A stretch of 64,000 nucleotides of DNA, taken from Candidatus Gastranaerophilales bacterium. GTDB taxonomy: Bacteria > Cyanobacteriota > Vampirovibrionia > Gastranaerophilales > Gastranaerophilaceae. Within the stretch, counting starts at the first letter, position 1. Every line of letters begins with the position of its first letter. Below the pieces are notes generated by a model, which was not told the origin of the DNA, ran no database searches, and saw only the letters and a program-made list of their open reading frames with translations. Position numbers and translations under genes: made by a program. The stretch is taken from positions 1 to 64,000 of the forward strand of contig CALUVM010000001.1 in the NCBI GenBank assembly GCA_944324255.1, given 5' to 3'. This document shows, one piece after another, positions 16,601 through 24,394 of the stretch.

Positions 16601-16998
16601 TCAAGTATTGCACCGCCGATTTCTTCGTTCGGGTCAAAAGGACAGTTTTCGGGAGGATTCATAGAGTTCTGTATAAGCATGCTTATGAGAGGTCCAAACG
16701 CATCGGGAACTTTGGTTTTGCGGTATATCCCCGCAAGATAGGTTTGGATATTCGGCGATTGGGTGTTGTTATATTTTGATAATACCGGATATAGTTTGTC
16801 AATTCCGCCTACTCCTTCATCAAGCATCCTGTTTAAGATATACAAATCTTCCAGCACTTCCTCTTCATTTTTAGGGTTTTCTAATGATTTCTGAATGCTG
16901 CCAAGTCCGGACTCTCTCTCCCGTACTTTTGCAGATACCCGTTTTTCATCAAAAGTGCAGTAATTCCTGTATTGAGTTGGATAAGTTACATATGTCAT
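16588..16998 (-). CDS. Unknown protein (136 aa), HEAT-like helical
   Basis: I do not recognise this protein. It is mainly helical, with segments such as EEVLEDLYILNRMLDEGVGGIDKLYPVLSKY and FGPLISMLIQNSMN that could form HEAT-like repeats; this is a structural guess. There is no signal peptide or membrane segment. No clear ribosome site precedes the ATG; a TTTATA lies 6 bases upstream but with a poor -35. It follows the prepilin peptidase by 36 bases on the same strand and overlaps korC by 13 bases tail to tail. Confidence 0.7.
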   Translation of the reverse strand: MTYVTYPTQYRNYCTFDEKRVSAKVRERESGLGSIQKSLENPKNEEEVLEDLYILNRMLDEGVGGIDKLYPVLSKYNNTQSPNIQTYLAGIYRKTKVPDAFGPLISMLIQNSMNPPENCPFDPNEEIGGAILDYLA

Positions 16999-17034
16999 AC
17001 TTTTTATAAACCTTGTAAATTTAAAATTTTCTAC

Positions 17035-17922
17035 CTAGAAAAAGATAAAATAAAGAGTTCCTGCCGCAAGTGCCGGTACAAACGGAAGATAGGTGCAGTC
17101 AGAATCTTTTTTAATATTTTTCAGAATAAATATTGTAAGCAAAATACCGGTTAAGATTACAGCCCCGAGTGTGAAATAATTCTGGCTGACTGTTTTAAAT
17201 GTAAGAACTGCAAGCGTAAATAGTATAAACATTATGCAGGTAATTTTGTTGTTATTTTTATACTGACTATATAAAAATACAGGCAATGCAAGAATCATAG
17301 AGGCTATAAGAGAATAAATGAGTACAATACAAAGACCTTTAAGCCCAAAGTATGCTCCTAAAGCTGCGGCGACAAAAGTGTCAGCTTCACCCATAACCCT
17401 TAATTTTTGAGGAAATAAGTATCCCAGTCTTGCAATAACTTCCATAATTATAATTCCGGCAGCTATTCCGAGCAAAGAATCTGTGATATTCCCTGTTCGT
17501 ATATAGCTGAAAATAACCCCTAAGACTGCTAAAGCAATAGCAATATTGCAGTCAACAAGTCTTTCTTTTATATCGGTACCTGTCATTATAATAAGTCCGG
17601 ATATTAGAAATAGTGCAAAAAGGGTTTCAATTCTCGGACCAAATTTAAGATATGTTAATCCGAAAAGCAGCATTGTAGTTAATTCAACTAACGGATACTG
17701 TATACTTATACTTTCTTTGCAGAAATGGCATTTCCCACGAAGAAATATGTACGAAATTACCGGAATATTATGCCAGGGATAAAGTTTGTGTCCGCATTTA
17801 GGACATTTTGAAGCCGGAAATACTATACTTTCTCCGCTAAGAGAGCGCAGAATAACTACATTAAAAAAACTTCCGAGGCAAAGCCCTATAATAGAAACCA
17901 GGATAAGAAAATAATTATCCAT
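17035..17922 (-). CDS. pilD: Prepilin peptidase (type IV leader peptidase)
   Basis: PilD cleaves type IV pilin/pseudopilin leader peptides and methylates the new N-terminus. The 295-residue protein opens with the LGSFFNVVILR motif, then the cytoplasmic tetra-Cys zinc domain (CPKC...CHFC), the first aspartate motif GTDIKERLVD and the second GEADTF. About eight transmembrane segments follow. The start at 17922 is preferred over 17955 because GGAG precedes it and the family starts here. It overlaps the sigma-factor gene by 8 bases. No pilin genes are in the window. Confidence 0.93.
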   Translation of the reverse strand: MDNYFLILVSIIGLCLGSFFNVVILRSLSGESIVFPASKCPKCGHKLYPWHNIPVISYIFLRGKCHFCKESISIQYPLVELTTMLLFGLTYLKFGPRIETLFALFLISGLIIMTGTDIKERLVDCNIAIALAVLGVIFSYIRTGNITDSLLGIAAGIIIMEVIARLGYLFPQKLRVMGEADTFVAAALGAYFGLKGLCIVLIYSLIASMILALPVFLYSQYKNNNKITCIMFILFTLAVLTFKTVSQNYFTLGAVILTGILLTIFILKNIKKDSDCTYLPFVPALAAGTLYFIFF

Positions 17923-18727
17923 TTTTAGTCTCCGATTTTGTTTCCAGCTCTGCAATCATTTTATATATGGCTGCAAAAGCTTTTTTCATCCTTCTTGAAA
18001 TTTGCATCTGGGTAAGATTCAACTCTTTAGCAATTTCTTTCTGGTTCATATCTTTGTAGTAGTACAAACCTATAATGGTTTTTTGTTCATCCGGAAGCTT
18101 GTTTATAACTTCGTTCAGTAGTATTTTTGAGTCGTTTATATCAACAAGATCTTTATAATTTTCTCCCGGAAGCAGTTCTTCATAATTCAAACTGTCTTTA
18201 TCAGCCCTGAATGCATCTTCCAGCGATATTGTATCCTTTCTTCTATCCATCTGGAGCGCAAAATCAACATCCTTAGCCGGTATTTGAAGGGCTGATGCAA
18301 CTTCTTCATTAGTAAGTTCATTTAATTCATCTACCGTTAAATCTTTTGTAAAATTACTTATACGGTAAGATAATTCTTGTATATGACGGGGAACTCTTAT
18401 AGCATTTAATCGATCTCTTAAATAATGTTTCATTTCACCGATTATAAGATAACCGGCATATATCTTGAAATTATCATTTTTACATTTCGAATAACTGTCG
18501 ATAGCTTTCAATAAACCAATAGAACCTGCCTGAACCATATCTTCAATAGGGTCGTTTGCACGTCTTGCAATGGTTTTTGCGATATGCTTAACAATTGGAA
18601 TCATTTTAGAAACTATGAGAGTTTTGGCTTTTGCACGTTCCAGCTTGTTTTTTGAAGTCCGGTATACTTCCAGCCATTCCATAATAGATATGTAAAAAGT
18701 ATCGTCAGTATTATCAAGATTTGCCAA
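17915..18727 (-). CDS. Sigma-70 family sigma factor, SigB/SigF/FliA-like
   Basis: An alternative sigma factor with region 2 (DPIEDMVQAGSIGLLKAIDSYS), region 3 and region 4 (LPDEQKTIIGLYYYKDMNQKEIAKELNLTQMQISRRMKKA). It lacks region 1.1, like SigB/F/G and FliA. I place the start at a TTG (18727) because GGAG stands upstream; an ATG at 18763 would lengthen it by 12 residues and an internal ATG at 18682 would shorten it. Co-transcription with prepilin peptidase hints at a link with pili, as seen for SigF in Cyanobacteria. No anti-sigma factor is adjacent. Confidence 0.88.
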   Translation of the reverse strand: MANLDNTDDTFYISIMEWLEVYRTSKNKLERAKAKTLIVSKMIPIVKHIAKTIARRANDPIEDMVQAGSIGLLKAIDSYSKCKNDNFKIYAGYLIIGEMKHYLRDRLNAIRVPRHIQELSYRISNFTKDLTVDELNELTNEEVASALQIPAKDVDFALQMDRRKDTISLEDAFRADKDSLNYEELLPGENYKDLVDINDSKILLNEVINKLPDEQKTIIGLYYYKDMNQKEIAKELNLTQMQISRRMKKAFAAIYKMIAELETKSETKNG

Positions 18728-18783
18728 AATATTACTCCGATTATAATAAGAGCATGATATCACAGAGAACAGGCTTTTTCAAA

Positions 18784-19515
18784 CTAGAGGTAGAATATAA
18801 GATTGATTATAAAATCCGCAAATAACATATAAACAGTAGACAAAACAGCCGCTCTTGTTGTTGAGATACCAACATCTTTAGCTCCGCCTTTTGTTTCGTA
18901 CCCCTGTGTTGCACAAACAAGAGCTATTAAAATCCCGAAAACAAATGCTTTTAAAAGGCTTATATAAATATCTTTAGCACTCAGCCATAGCCAGACAGAG
19001 GTAATATATCTTGCAGGATGCAGCCCGATTGTAAAATAAGAAACAATTAATCCTCCCAGAATACCCACAACTTCCGCTATAAGGACAACCATGGGAACAG
19101 TTATGCCTGCTGCAACTATTCTTGGAGAGAAAAAGTATCCGACAGGATCAACTTTTAAAGTTTTTATTGCGTCAACTTGAGATGTGACCTGCATGTTTGC
19201 AATTTCAGCTGAAATTGCGGTTCCGGCTCTTGCGCCAATAGCCAGAGCTACAAACCCCGGTGCAATCTCTCTTATCATAACAATTGCAATTGAGCCTCCT
19301 ACATAAGCTTCGGCTCCTGACATTAAAAATTGTTTGGAAACCTGTATTGCAATAACTGCAGCTGATACAAAAACGATTACCAGAGAAATAATTAATGAGT
19401 CATAACTTATAGATGCGGCTTGAGCTATAACAGACGTGAATCTTGAGCGTCCTGATAAGGTATAGCAGGCGCTTTTATAAAGATTCATCATACATTTTCC
19501 CAGAAAATTAATCAT
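18784..19515 (-). CDS. mlaE: MlaE-family ABC transporter permease
   Basis: The permease of the Mla system, which moves phospholipids between the inner and outer membranes of diderms. The 243-residue protein contains IREIAPGFVALAIGARAGTAISAEIANMQVTSQVDAIKTLKVDP, the central MlaE/YrbE signature, and five or so hydrophobic segments. The ATG at 19515 overlaps the ilvE stop by 8 bases; a longer reading from 19644 only reads ilvE out of frame. The ATPase (MlaF) and MCE protein (MlaD) genes are not adjacent. Confidence 0.9.
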   Translation of the reverse strand: MINFLGKCMMNLYKSACYTLSGRSRFTSVIAQAASISYDSLIISLVIVFVSAAVIAIQVSKQFLMSGAEAYVGGSIAIVMIREIAPGFVALAIGARAGTAISAEIANMQVTSQVDAIKTLKVDPVGYFFSPRIVAAGITVPMVVLIAEVVGILGGLIVSYFTIGLHPARYITSVWLWLSAKDIYISLLKAFVFGILIALVCATQGYETKGGAKDVGISTTRAAVLSTVYMLFADFIINLIFYL

Positions 19516-20422
19516 ATACAGGTACGCACCATTCTTTATACTTGGATATTTTACCCTTAACGGCATCAAAATACAGTGATTGAATTTGTTTTGTAACCTT
19601 CCCCGCTTTACCGTCGCCAATAATTCTGTAGTCAACGCTTTCAACCGGAACTATTTGAGCCCCCGTTCCGCAGCAGAACAGTTCATCAGCGGTATAAAGC
19701 TCAGTCCTGTCAACGGCTCTTTCTTCAACAGGGATTCCTAAATCTTTAGCAAGTTCTATAACGGTATTTCTTGTAACCCCTATCAAAATATCGTCCGTTG
19801 TGTTTGTGGTTACAAGTTTTCCGTTTGTAACCATAAAGAAATTCATTGCAGAACCTTCCGTAACCTGCCCGGATTCGGATAGTACAATAGCATCATCAAA
19901 TCCGGCTTTATGAGCATCAGTATTGATTAATGATGCATTTGCATAAGCTCCTCCGATTTTTGCTCTTGGCGGAATTGCATTATCGGAAGTTCTTCTCCAG
20001 GAAGAAACACAAAGTCTTAAACCTCTTTCTGAGTCAAAATAATCTCCAAAAGGCGTTGTGAATATAAGTAACGATTCTTTAACGTCGCATAGAGTAGGGC
20101 TTATATTTGTTGAGTTATTGTAAAGTGTCGGGCGAATATAAACATCTGTTTTGTATTCGCATTTTTTTAATAATTCTTTTGTTATATTAATGTATTCGTC
20201 AATAGAGTATTTACTTTTCATCCACATAACTTTTGCGCTGGCAAGAAGTCTTTCAAAGTGTTCTTTAGCTCTGAATATGTAAAGTTGAGAATCTTCTTTG
20301 TTGTAATAAGCTCTAATGCCTTCAAAGACGGAGGTTCCGTATAAAAACGCATGCGTTCTAACCGGAATTACGGCTTTATCAGCTTCAATATATTCTCCGT
20401 CTAAAAAAATATACTCGGTCAT
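19508..20422 (-). CDS. ilvE: Branched-chain amino acid aminotransferase
   Basis: IlvE transfers the amino group between glutamate and branched-chain 2-oxoacids. The 304-residue fold-type IV PLP enzyme shows HAFLYGTSVFEGIRAY, the PLP lysine in PRAKIGGAYANASL, and EGSAMNFFMV with TGTAAEI replaced by CGTGAQIVPV. A strong AAGGAGAG site and TATAAT lie upstream on the minus strand. It may link with the kor oxidoreductase if that enzyme uses branched-chain 2-oxoacids; this is inference. Confidence 0.93.
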   Translation of the reverse strand: MTEYIFLDGEYIEADKAVIPVRTHAFLYGTSVFEGIRAYYNKEDSQLYIFRAKEHFERLLASAKVMWMKSKYSIDEYINITKELLKKCEYKTDVYIRPTLYNNSTNISPTLCDVKESLLIFTTPFGDYFDSERGLRLCVSSWRRTSDNAIPPRAKIGGAYANASLINTDAHKAGFDDAIVLSESGQVTEGSAMNFFMVTNGKLVTTNTTDDILIGVTRNTVIELAKDLGIPVEERAVDRTELYTADELFCCGTGAQIVPVESVDYRIIGDGKAGKVTKQIQSLYFDAVKGKISKYKEWCVPVYD

Positions 20423-20559
20423 AATATCTCTCCTTAGTCTATTATAATATAATTCAGTATGATTCCAATCATTAACTTTTGTAAAGCTTTTTTGTATTAA
20501 AAAAGCAATAATTTTTCATTTGCGGGTTTTAATATAATATAAAGTGTGGAGGTTAAAGT

Positions 20560-21231
20560 ATGTCTGTTTCAAATATTAATGGAAATAACGGCAAATATGA
20601 CGGCAAAGTGACCGATTCGTCCGTAAGATACGGGAGAAATGCCGTAGAGAATCACCTTACATATTTAGAAAAACCTCTTGCGAATGACAATTTTGCAACT
20701 CCGCCGATTTTGGAATTTAATTCCAGTCCGGATGCTCAACAGCGTAATATTGCCAAATTGGATGAATTTACATATCAAAATGATGTATATTTAAATTCCC
20801 TGCCTCCGATAGAATATGAATACCGTTACATGCCTCAAAACATAGCGGGTAAAATTGATTCAAAAGCCCTTTTAGGAGCTGCATATGAAGAAATGGGCGC
20901 ATTAGAATATCCGACAAAAGATTTTGAGAAAAACTTTGTAATTGATAATACATTTACGGCTGAACCTCTTGATATTAATAAAGACGGTAAGATTGATATA
21001 TCCGAATACAGTACGAATATACTTGCTGCAGATATGTTAAGCAAACCTGCTCCCGATGCTTCAAAAATCGATGGTACTATAAATTCAAAAGGTTTCAATG
21101 CTGTAATTGAATATAGTAAAAAAGCCAGAGCAGCTGAGGCTGCCAAAATGTACGGAGAACTCTATAAAACTTATGATTTAGCTTCTGCATATGATTCTTT
21201 CAAAGCCAATAACAATAATACTGTTAAGTAA
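20560..21231 (+). CDS. Unknown protein with one EF-hand loop (223 aa)
   Basis: I do not recognise the family. Residues 138-149 (DINKDGKIDISE) are a textbook 12-residue EF-hand calcium loop with Asp at 1, 3-like Asn, 5, Gly at 6 and Glu at 12. The rest is polar, with a Gly/Asn-rich N-terminus and helical C-terminus. There is no signal peptide, so the site of action is unclear. GGAGG precedes the ATG and a TATAAT lies about 20 bases further up. It is divergent from ilvE. Confidence 0.8.
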   Translation: MSVSNINGNNGKYDGKVTDSSVRYGRNAVENHLTYLEKPLANDNFATPPILEFNSSPDAQQRNIAKLDEFTYQNDVYLNSLPPIEYEYRYMPQNIAGKIDSKALLGAAYEEMGALEYPTKDFEKNFVIDNTFTAEPLDINKDGKIDISEYSTNILAADMLSKPAPDASKIDGTINSKGFNAVIEYSKKARAAEAAKMYGELYKTYDLASAYDSFKANNNNTVK

Positions 21232-21298
21232 GCGGGTCGTTCATTTGAAATATTGTTTTTTAATATGATATAATTATTTTAAATGAGGAGTGTATATT

Positions 21299-21601
21299 AT
21301 GAGCGAAGTTAATATAAAAGAAGTTAACGGTGTTGATATAGTACAATATCAGCCAAAAGGTGTTTGCAGCAAAATGATGCAAATAAGAATCAAAGATAAT
21401 ATTATTCAAGATTTTGAATTTGTAGGCGGATGCAACGGAAATCTTACAGGTATAGGCATGCTTGTACGAGGGATGAATATAAATGAAGTTATCTCAAGGC
21501 TTCAAGGACTGCCTTGCGGAAGCCGTCCGACCAGCTGTCCGGATCAGCTTACTAAAGCTCTTGCTGCGTATATAGAAGCTAAACAGGCTGTCAGTGCATA
21601 G
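21299..21601 (+). CDS. TSCPD domain protein (TIGR03905 type)
   Basis: A 100-residue protein with the TSCPD domain that also occurs at the C-terminus of B12-dependent ribonucleotide reductases. The core reads QIRIKDNIIQDFEFVGGCNGNLTGIGMLVRGM and GLPCGSRPTSCPDQLTKAL, with the GGC and TSCPD cysteine motifs. Stand-alone members have no firm function. The ATG at 21299 is preferred over one at 21290 because GAGGAG lies at good spacing. It precedes the isocitrate-type dehydrogenase by 12 bases. Confidence 0.88.
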   Translation: MSEVNIKEVNGVDIVQYQPKGVCSKMMQIRIKDNIIQDFEFVGGCNGNLTGIGMLVRGMNINEVISRLQGLPCGSRPTSCPDQLTKALAAYIEAKQAVSA

Positions 21602-21613
21602 TAAGAAGGTTAT

Positions 21614-22618
21614 ATGAAGAGAATAACACTTATAAAAGGAGATGGGATCGGGCCGGAAATTTCTGATGCTGTATTGAAGATTATTAATGCTTCAGGACTT
21701 TCTATAGACTGGGATATACAAACAGCAGGGGCGGATGTTATAGAAAAAGAACATACCCCGCTGCCAGACAGGGTTATAAAATCCGTTATGGCAAACGGTA
21801 TTGCATTGAAATCTCCTGTCACTACTCCTATCGGTAAAGGTTTCCGCTCTGTTAATGTCCAGTTGAGGAAAGAGCTTGATTTATATGCAAATTTGCGCCC
21901 TTGCTATAATCTTCCGGGGATAAAAACACGGTACGAGGGTGTGGATATAGTAGTTGTCCGTGAAAATACCGAGGATTTATATGCAGGTATTGAAAATCAG
22001 ATAGATGAAGATACTGCTGAAAGTATAAAAAGGATTACACGTCCTGCCTCAACACGAATTGCAGAGTTTGCGTTTGATTATGCTCTTAAAAATAACAGAA
22101 AAGAGGTTTGTGTAGTTACAAAGGCTAATATATGCAAGCTCTCCGACGGGTTATTTTTAAATTGTGCACGAGAAGTTTCACAAAAATTTCCTCAAATTAA
22201 GTTTAGAGAAATCCTTGTTGATAATTGCTGCATGCAGTTAGTGCAGAATCCGAACCAGTTTGATGTATTATTATTACCAAATTTATACGGGGATATAGTT
22301 TCGGACTTGTGTGCAGGATTAATCGGCGGACTGGGGATTGCTCAGGGTGCAAATATCGGGAAAGACTATGCAGTATTTGAACCGGTTCACGGCTCTGCTC
22401 CGGATATAGCAGGATTGGATAAAGCAAACCCTACAGCGATGCTTATGTCGGCGATTGAGATGCTTAATTATATCGGAGAAAACAATACCGCTTTAAAGAT
22501 TAAAACGGCATTGTTTGATACATTGAGAAACGGAATTAAGACTGCGGATATCGGAGGCGATTATTCCTGCAGTCAATTTACGGATGAGATTATTAAAAGA
22601 TTACGTTGTATAATATAA
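21614..22618 (+). CDS. Isocitrate/isopropylmalate family dehydrogenase, probably NAD-isocitrate dehydrogenase
   Basis: A decarboxylating beta-hydroxyacid dehydrogenase of 334 residues. GDGIGPEI opens the protein; SVNVQLRKELDLYANLRPC, ENTEDLYAGIE and LYGDIVSDLCAGLIGG are conserved, and GSAPDIAG closes the NAD-binding side. The ENTEDLYAGIE substrate segment favours isocitrate (or homoisocitrate) over isopropylmalate. Together with the kor operon it could supply and use 2-oxoglutarate. An AAGG site precedes the ATG. It is followed by a tRNA gene. Confidence 0.88.
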   Translation: MKRITLIKGDGIGPEISDAVLKIINASGLSIDWDIQTAGADVIEKEHTPLPDRVIKSVMANGIALKSPVTTPIGKGFRSVNVQLRKELDLYANLRPCYNLPGIKTRYEGVDIVVVRENTEDLYAGIENQIDEDTAESIKRITRPASTRIAEFAFDYALKNNRKEVCVVTKANICKLSDGLFLNCAREVSQKFPQIKFREILVDNCCMQLVQNPNQFDVLLLPNLYGDIVSDLCAGLIGGLGIAQGANIGKDYAVFEPVHGSAPDIAGLDKANPTAMLMSAIEMLNYIGENNTALKIKTALFDTLRNGIKTADIGGDYSCSQFTDEIIKRLRCII

Positions 22619-22625
22619 ATAACTT

Positions 22626-22698
<73 letters not shown>

Positions 22699-22734
22699 GT
22701 TATTTTTTTTTAGGGGGGATATTCGTCCTTCTTG

Positions 22735-22752
22735 AGGCTTTAGCCGAAGAAT
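22735..22752. repeat. Interspersed short repeat, copy 1
   Basis: The 18-base word AGGCTTTAGCCGAAGAAT, with an internal GGCT-TT-AGCC hairpin, occurs here and again at 40189-40206, both times in an intergenic position beside a gene end. This suggests a REP-like extragenic element. Confidence 0.6.
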
Positions 22753-22766
22753 AGCAATGGCTTTTT

Positions 22767-23087
22767 CTAATTATGCCAGTTAAAATATTTATCAAAATCG
22801 ACGTCTTCAAAGTTGCATAAGAGGTGGAATATTTCATCATCGTCATCAAGTCTTTGAAAATTATACTCGTCGAAACGCCAGTACTTAGGATTAATACCTT
22901 TTACACGAACAATGTTTTTATCTTTTAGTATTTGCAGCTTTTTTTTAACCTCTTCCAGAGGTAAATCCACTAATTTTGCAAGTTCAACTGCAGTAATGCC
23001 TTCTTCATTACTGTATTTATCAGGGGTAAGGAACATGAGTTCCAGACCAACCATTTTTAGATTTTTGTCTTCTGCTTCCGAACTCAT
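22767..23087 (-). CDS. Winged-helix DNA-binding-like protein (106 aa)
   Basis: Residues about 28-68 (GITAVELAKLVDLPLEEVKKKLQILKDKNIVRVKG) read as a helix-turn-helix with a wing, as in MarR/ScpB-like winged-helix proteins. The C-terminal tail is acidic. I cannot name a family. It is divergent from the MFS transporter gene with only 95 bases between the starts, so it may regulate it. There is no ribosome site; a perfect TATAAT lies 6 bases before the ATG. Confidence 0.75.
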   Translation of the reverse strand: MSSEAEDKNLKMVGLELMFLTPDKYSNEEGITAVELAKLVDLPLEEVKKKLQILKDKNIVRVKGINPKYWRFDEYNFQRLDDDDEIFHLLCNFEDVDFDKYFNWHN

Positions 23088-23093
23088 ATTTTT

Positions 23094-23099
23094 ATTATA
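23094..23099 (-). promoter_or_regulatory. -10 element of the winged-helix gene
   Basis: Minus-strand TATAAT ends 6 bases before the ATG at 23087, so the mRNA would be leaderless. The matching -35 is poor, which suggests an activator or weak expression. Confidence 0.5.
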
Positions 23100-23147
23100 A
23101 CTTACTTTTGAAAAATTTTATCGTTTTTTTATAGGAAACTCTTTAGT

Positions 23148-23176
23148 TTGATAAGTTTTGGTGCTTGAAATATAAT
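23148..23176 (+). promoter_or_regulatory. MFS gene promoter predicting a leaderless transcript
   Basis: TTGATA (23148-23153), a 17-base spacer and TATAAT (23171-23176) form a near-consensus promoter ending 6 bases before the ATG at 23183. No Shine-Dalgarno is present. Confidence 0.7.
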
Positions 23177-23182
23177 GTGGAT

Positions 23183-24352
23183 ATGAATCGTCTTGAAAAA
23201 AATGGTACAACCTCAATAATTTGGCTTAGTACAGCACATCTTTTATGTGATGTATACGGCGGATTTTTAAATCCGATTATGCCATTTATTGCTGCCAAAC
23301 TCGGATTTACAATGGCTGTCGCCACTGTAATTATAAGTATTGCACAAATTTGCTCAAATATGCTCCAGCCGATTTTTGGTTTTTTTGCAGATAATATTCT
23401 TAAACGTTTTTTTATATTCTGGGGTTTAATTCTTGCCTCTGTATTTATTCCGCTTGCACCTTCCGCTCCTAATATTGGAGTGCTTATTATTTTTATGATT
23501 TTAGGAAGTCTGGGCGGAAGCTTTTTTCATCCGCAATCTCTCGGGTTTATAAATTTCTTTTCCGGTAAAAACTGTTCAAATAATATGGGCTTTTTTGTGA
23601 GTATGGGTTCGGCAGGTTTTGCGCTCGGACCTCTGCTTGCTGCATATATTACCCAGTTTGTCGGGCTGGATAATCTCTTTTATGCTTCTTCTCTCGGGGT
23701 TTTCTGGGCATTATTAATGTTTGCTTTTGTGCCAAAACTCTCAAGGACGGAAAGAAAGCCGGAACATAAGGAATTTTTCAATTCTTTTAAAGAAATTTTA
23801 GCAAACCGGCAGATGAATTGTTTGATGCTGGTTGCAATGTTAAAATCTCTGGTCACTAACAGCTCTTGTATATTACTTCCGTTTTTATGGAAATCAATGG
23901 GATATTCTCCGTTTTATATCGGAACAGCTTTGTTCCTGTTTGTATTTACAGGGGCTGTCGGCTCATTCTTAAGCCCCCGTATCGAAAAACTTACAGGTTC
24001 AAAACCTATAATCTATTTTTCTATGTGGGCAACTTTCCCTTTAATGCTAGTATTTGCTCTGACATACAAAACAATGCCGGTATTTTCAATGGTAGTGTTT
24101 GCTCTTGTAGGACTTACTACAATGCTTGCCCAGCCGGTTGTTCTTGTCTGGGCGCAAAAAACTCTTCCTGAGTATAAGAGTATTGTAGCAGGGTTTATAA
24201 ACGGATTCTGCTGGGGAATTGTTGCACTTGCGCTTTCTGTTCTGGGAGCTGTCGCCCAAAAATACGGTATTATGAATTCCCTTCTTGTTTTAACTTTAAT
24301 TCCTGCAATTTCTTCTTATTTTGTAAGGTATTTAAAAGCGTATAATGATTAA
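23183..24352 (+). CDS. MFS transporter, fosmidomycin-resistance-like
   Basis: A 389-residue major facilitator protein with about twelve transmembrane segments. The opening STAHLLCDVYGGFLNPIMPFIAAKLG and the following IFGFFADN resemble the Fsr fosmidomycin-resistance subgroup. The substrate is unknown. The ATG at 23183 is chosen over the TTG at 23165 because the promoter's -10 lies between them, so the TTG would not be transcribed. It is divergent from a winged-helix gene that may control it. Confidence 0.85.
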   Translation: MNRLEKNGTTSIIWLSTAHLLCDVYGGFLNPIMPFIAAKLGFTMAVATVIISIAQICSNMLQPIFGFFADNILKRFFIFWGLILASVFIPLAPSAPNIGVLIIFMILGSLGGSFFHPQSLGFINFFSGKNCSNNMGFFVSMGSAGFALGPLLAAYITQFVGLDNLFYASSLGVFWALLMFAFVPKLSRTERKPEHKEFFNSFKEILANRQMNCLMLVAMLKSLVTNSSCILLPFLWKSMGYSPFYIGTALFLFVFTGAVGSFLSPRIEKLTGSKPIIYFSMWATFPLMLVFALTYKTMPVFSMVVFALVGLTTMLAQPVVLVWAQKTLPEYKSIVAGFINGFCWGIVALALSVLGAVAQKYGIMNSLLVLTLIPAISSYFVRYLKAYND

Positions 24353-24394
24353 ATTTTATGGTATAATTTTCTCATAGATTTATGGGAGAGAATT

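Noticed and set aside
19516-19644. Longer MlaE start at 19644
   Set aside because: The extra 43 codons lie within ilvE in another frame and do not resemble the MlaE N-terminus.
20486-20506. GCTTTTTT/AAAAAAGC hairpin between ilvE and the EF-hand gene as a terminator
   Set aside because: It lies between divergent genes, upstream of both, so nothing needs ending here; the arms are mostly A/T runs.
24353-24394. TPP riboswitch before thiC
   Set aside because: Only 42 bases separate the genes and no CUGAGA-type core is visible.
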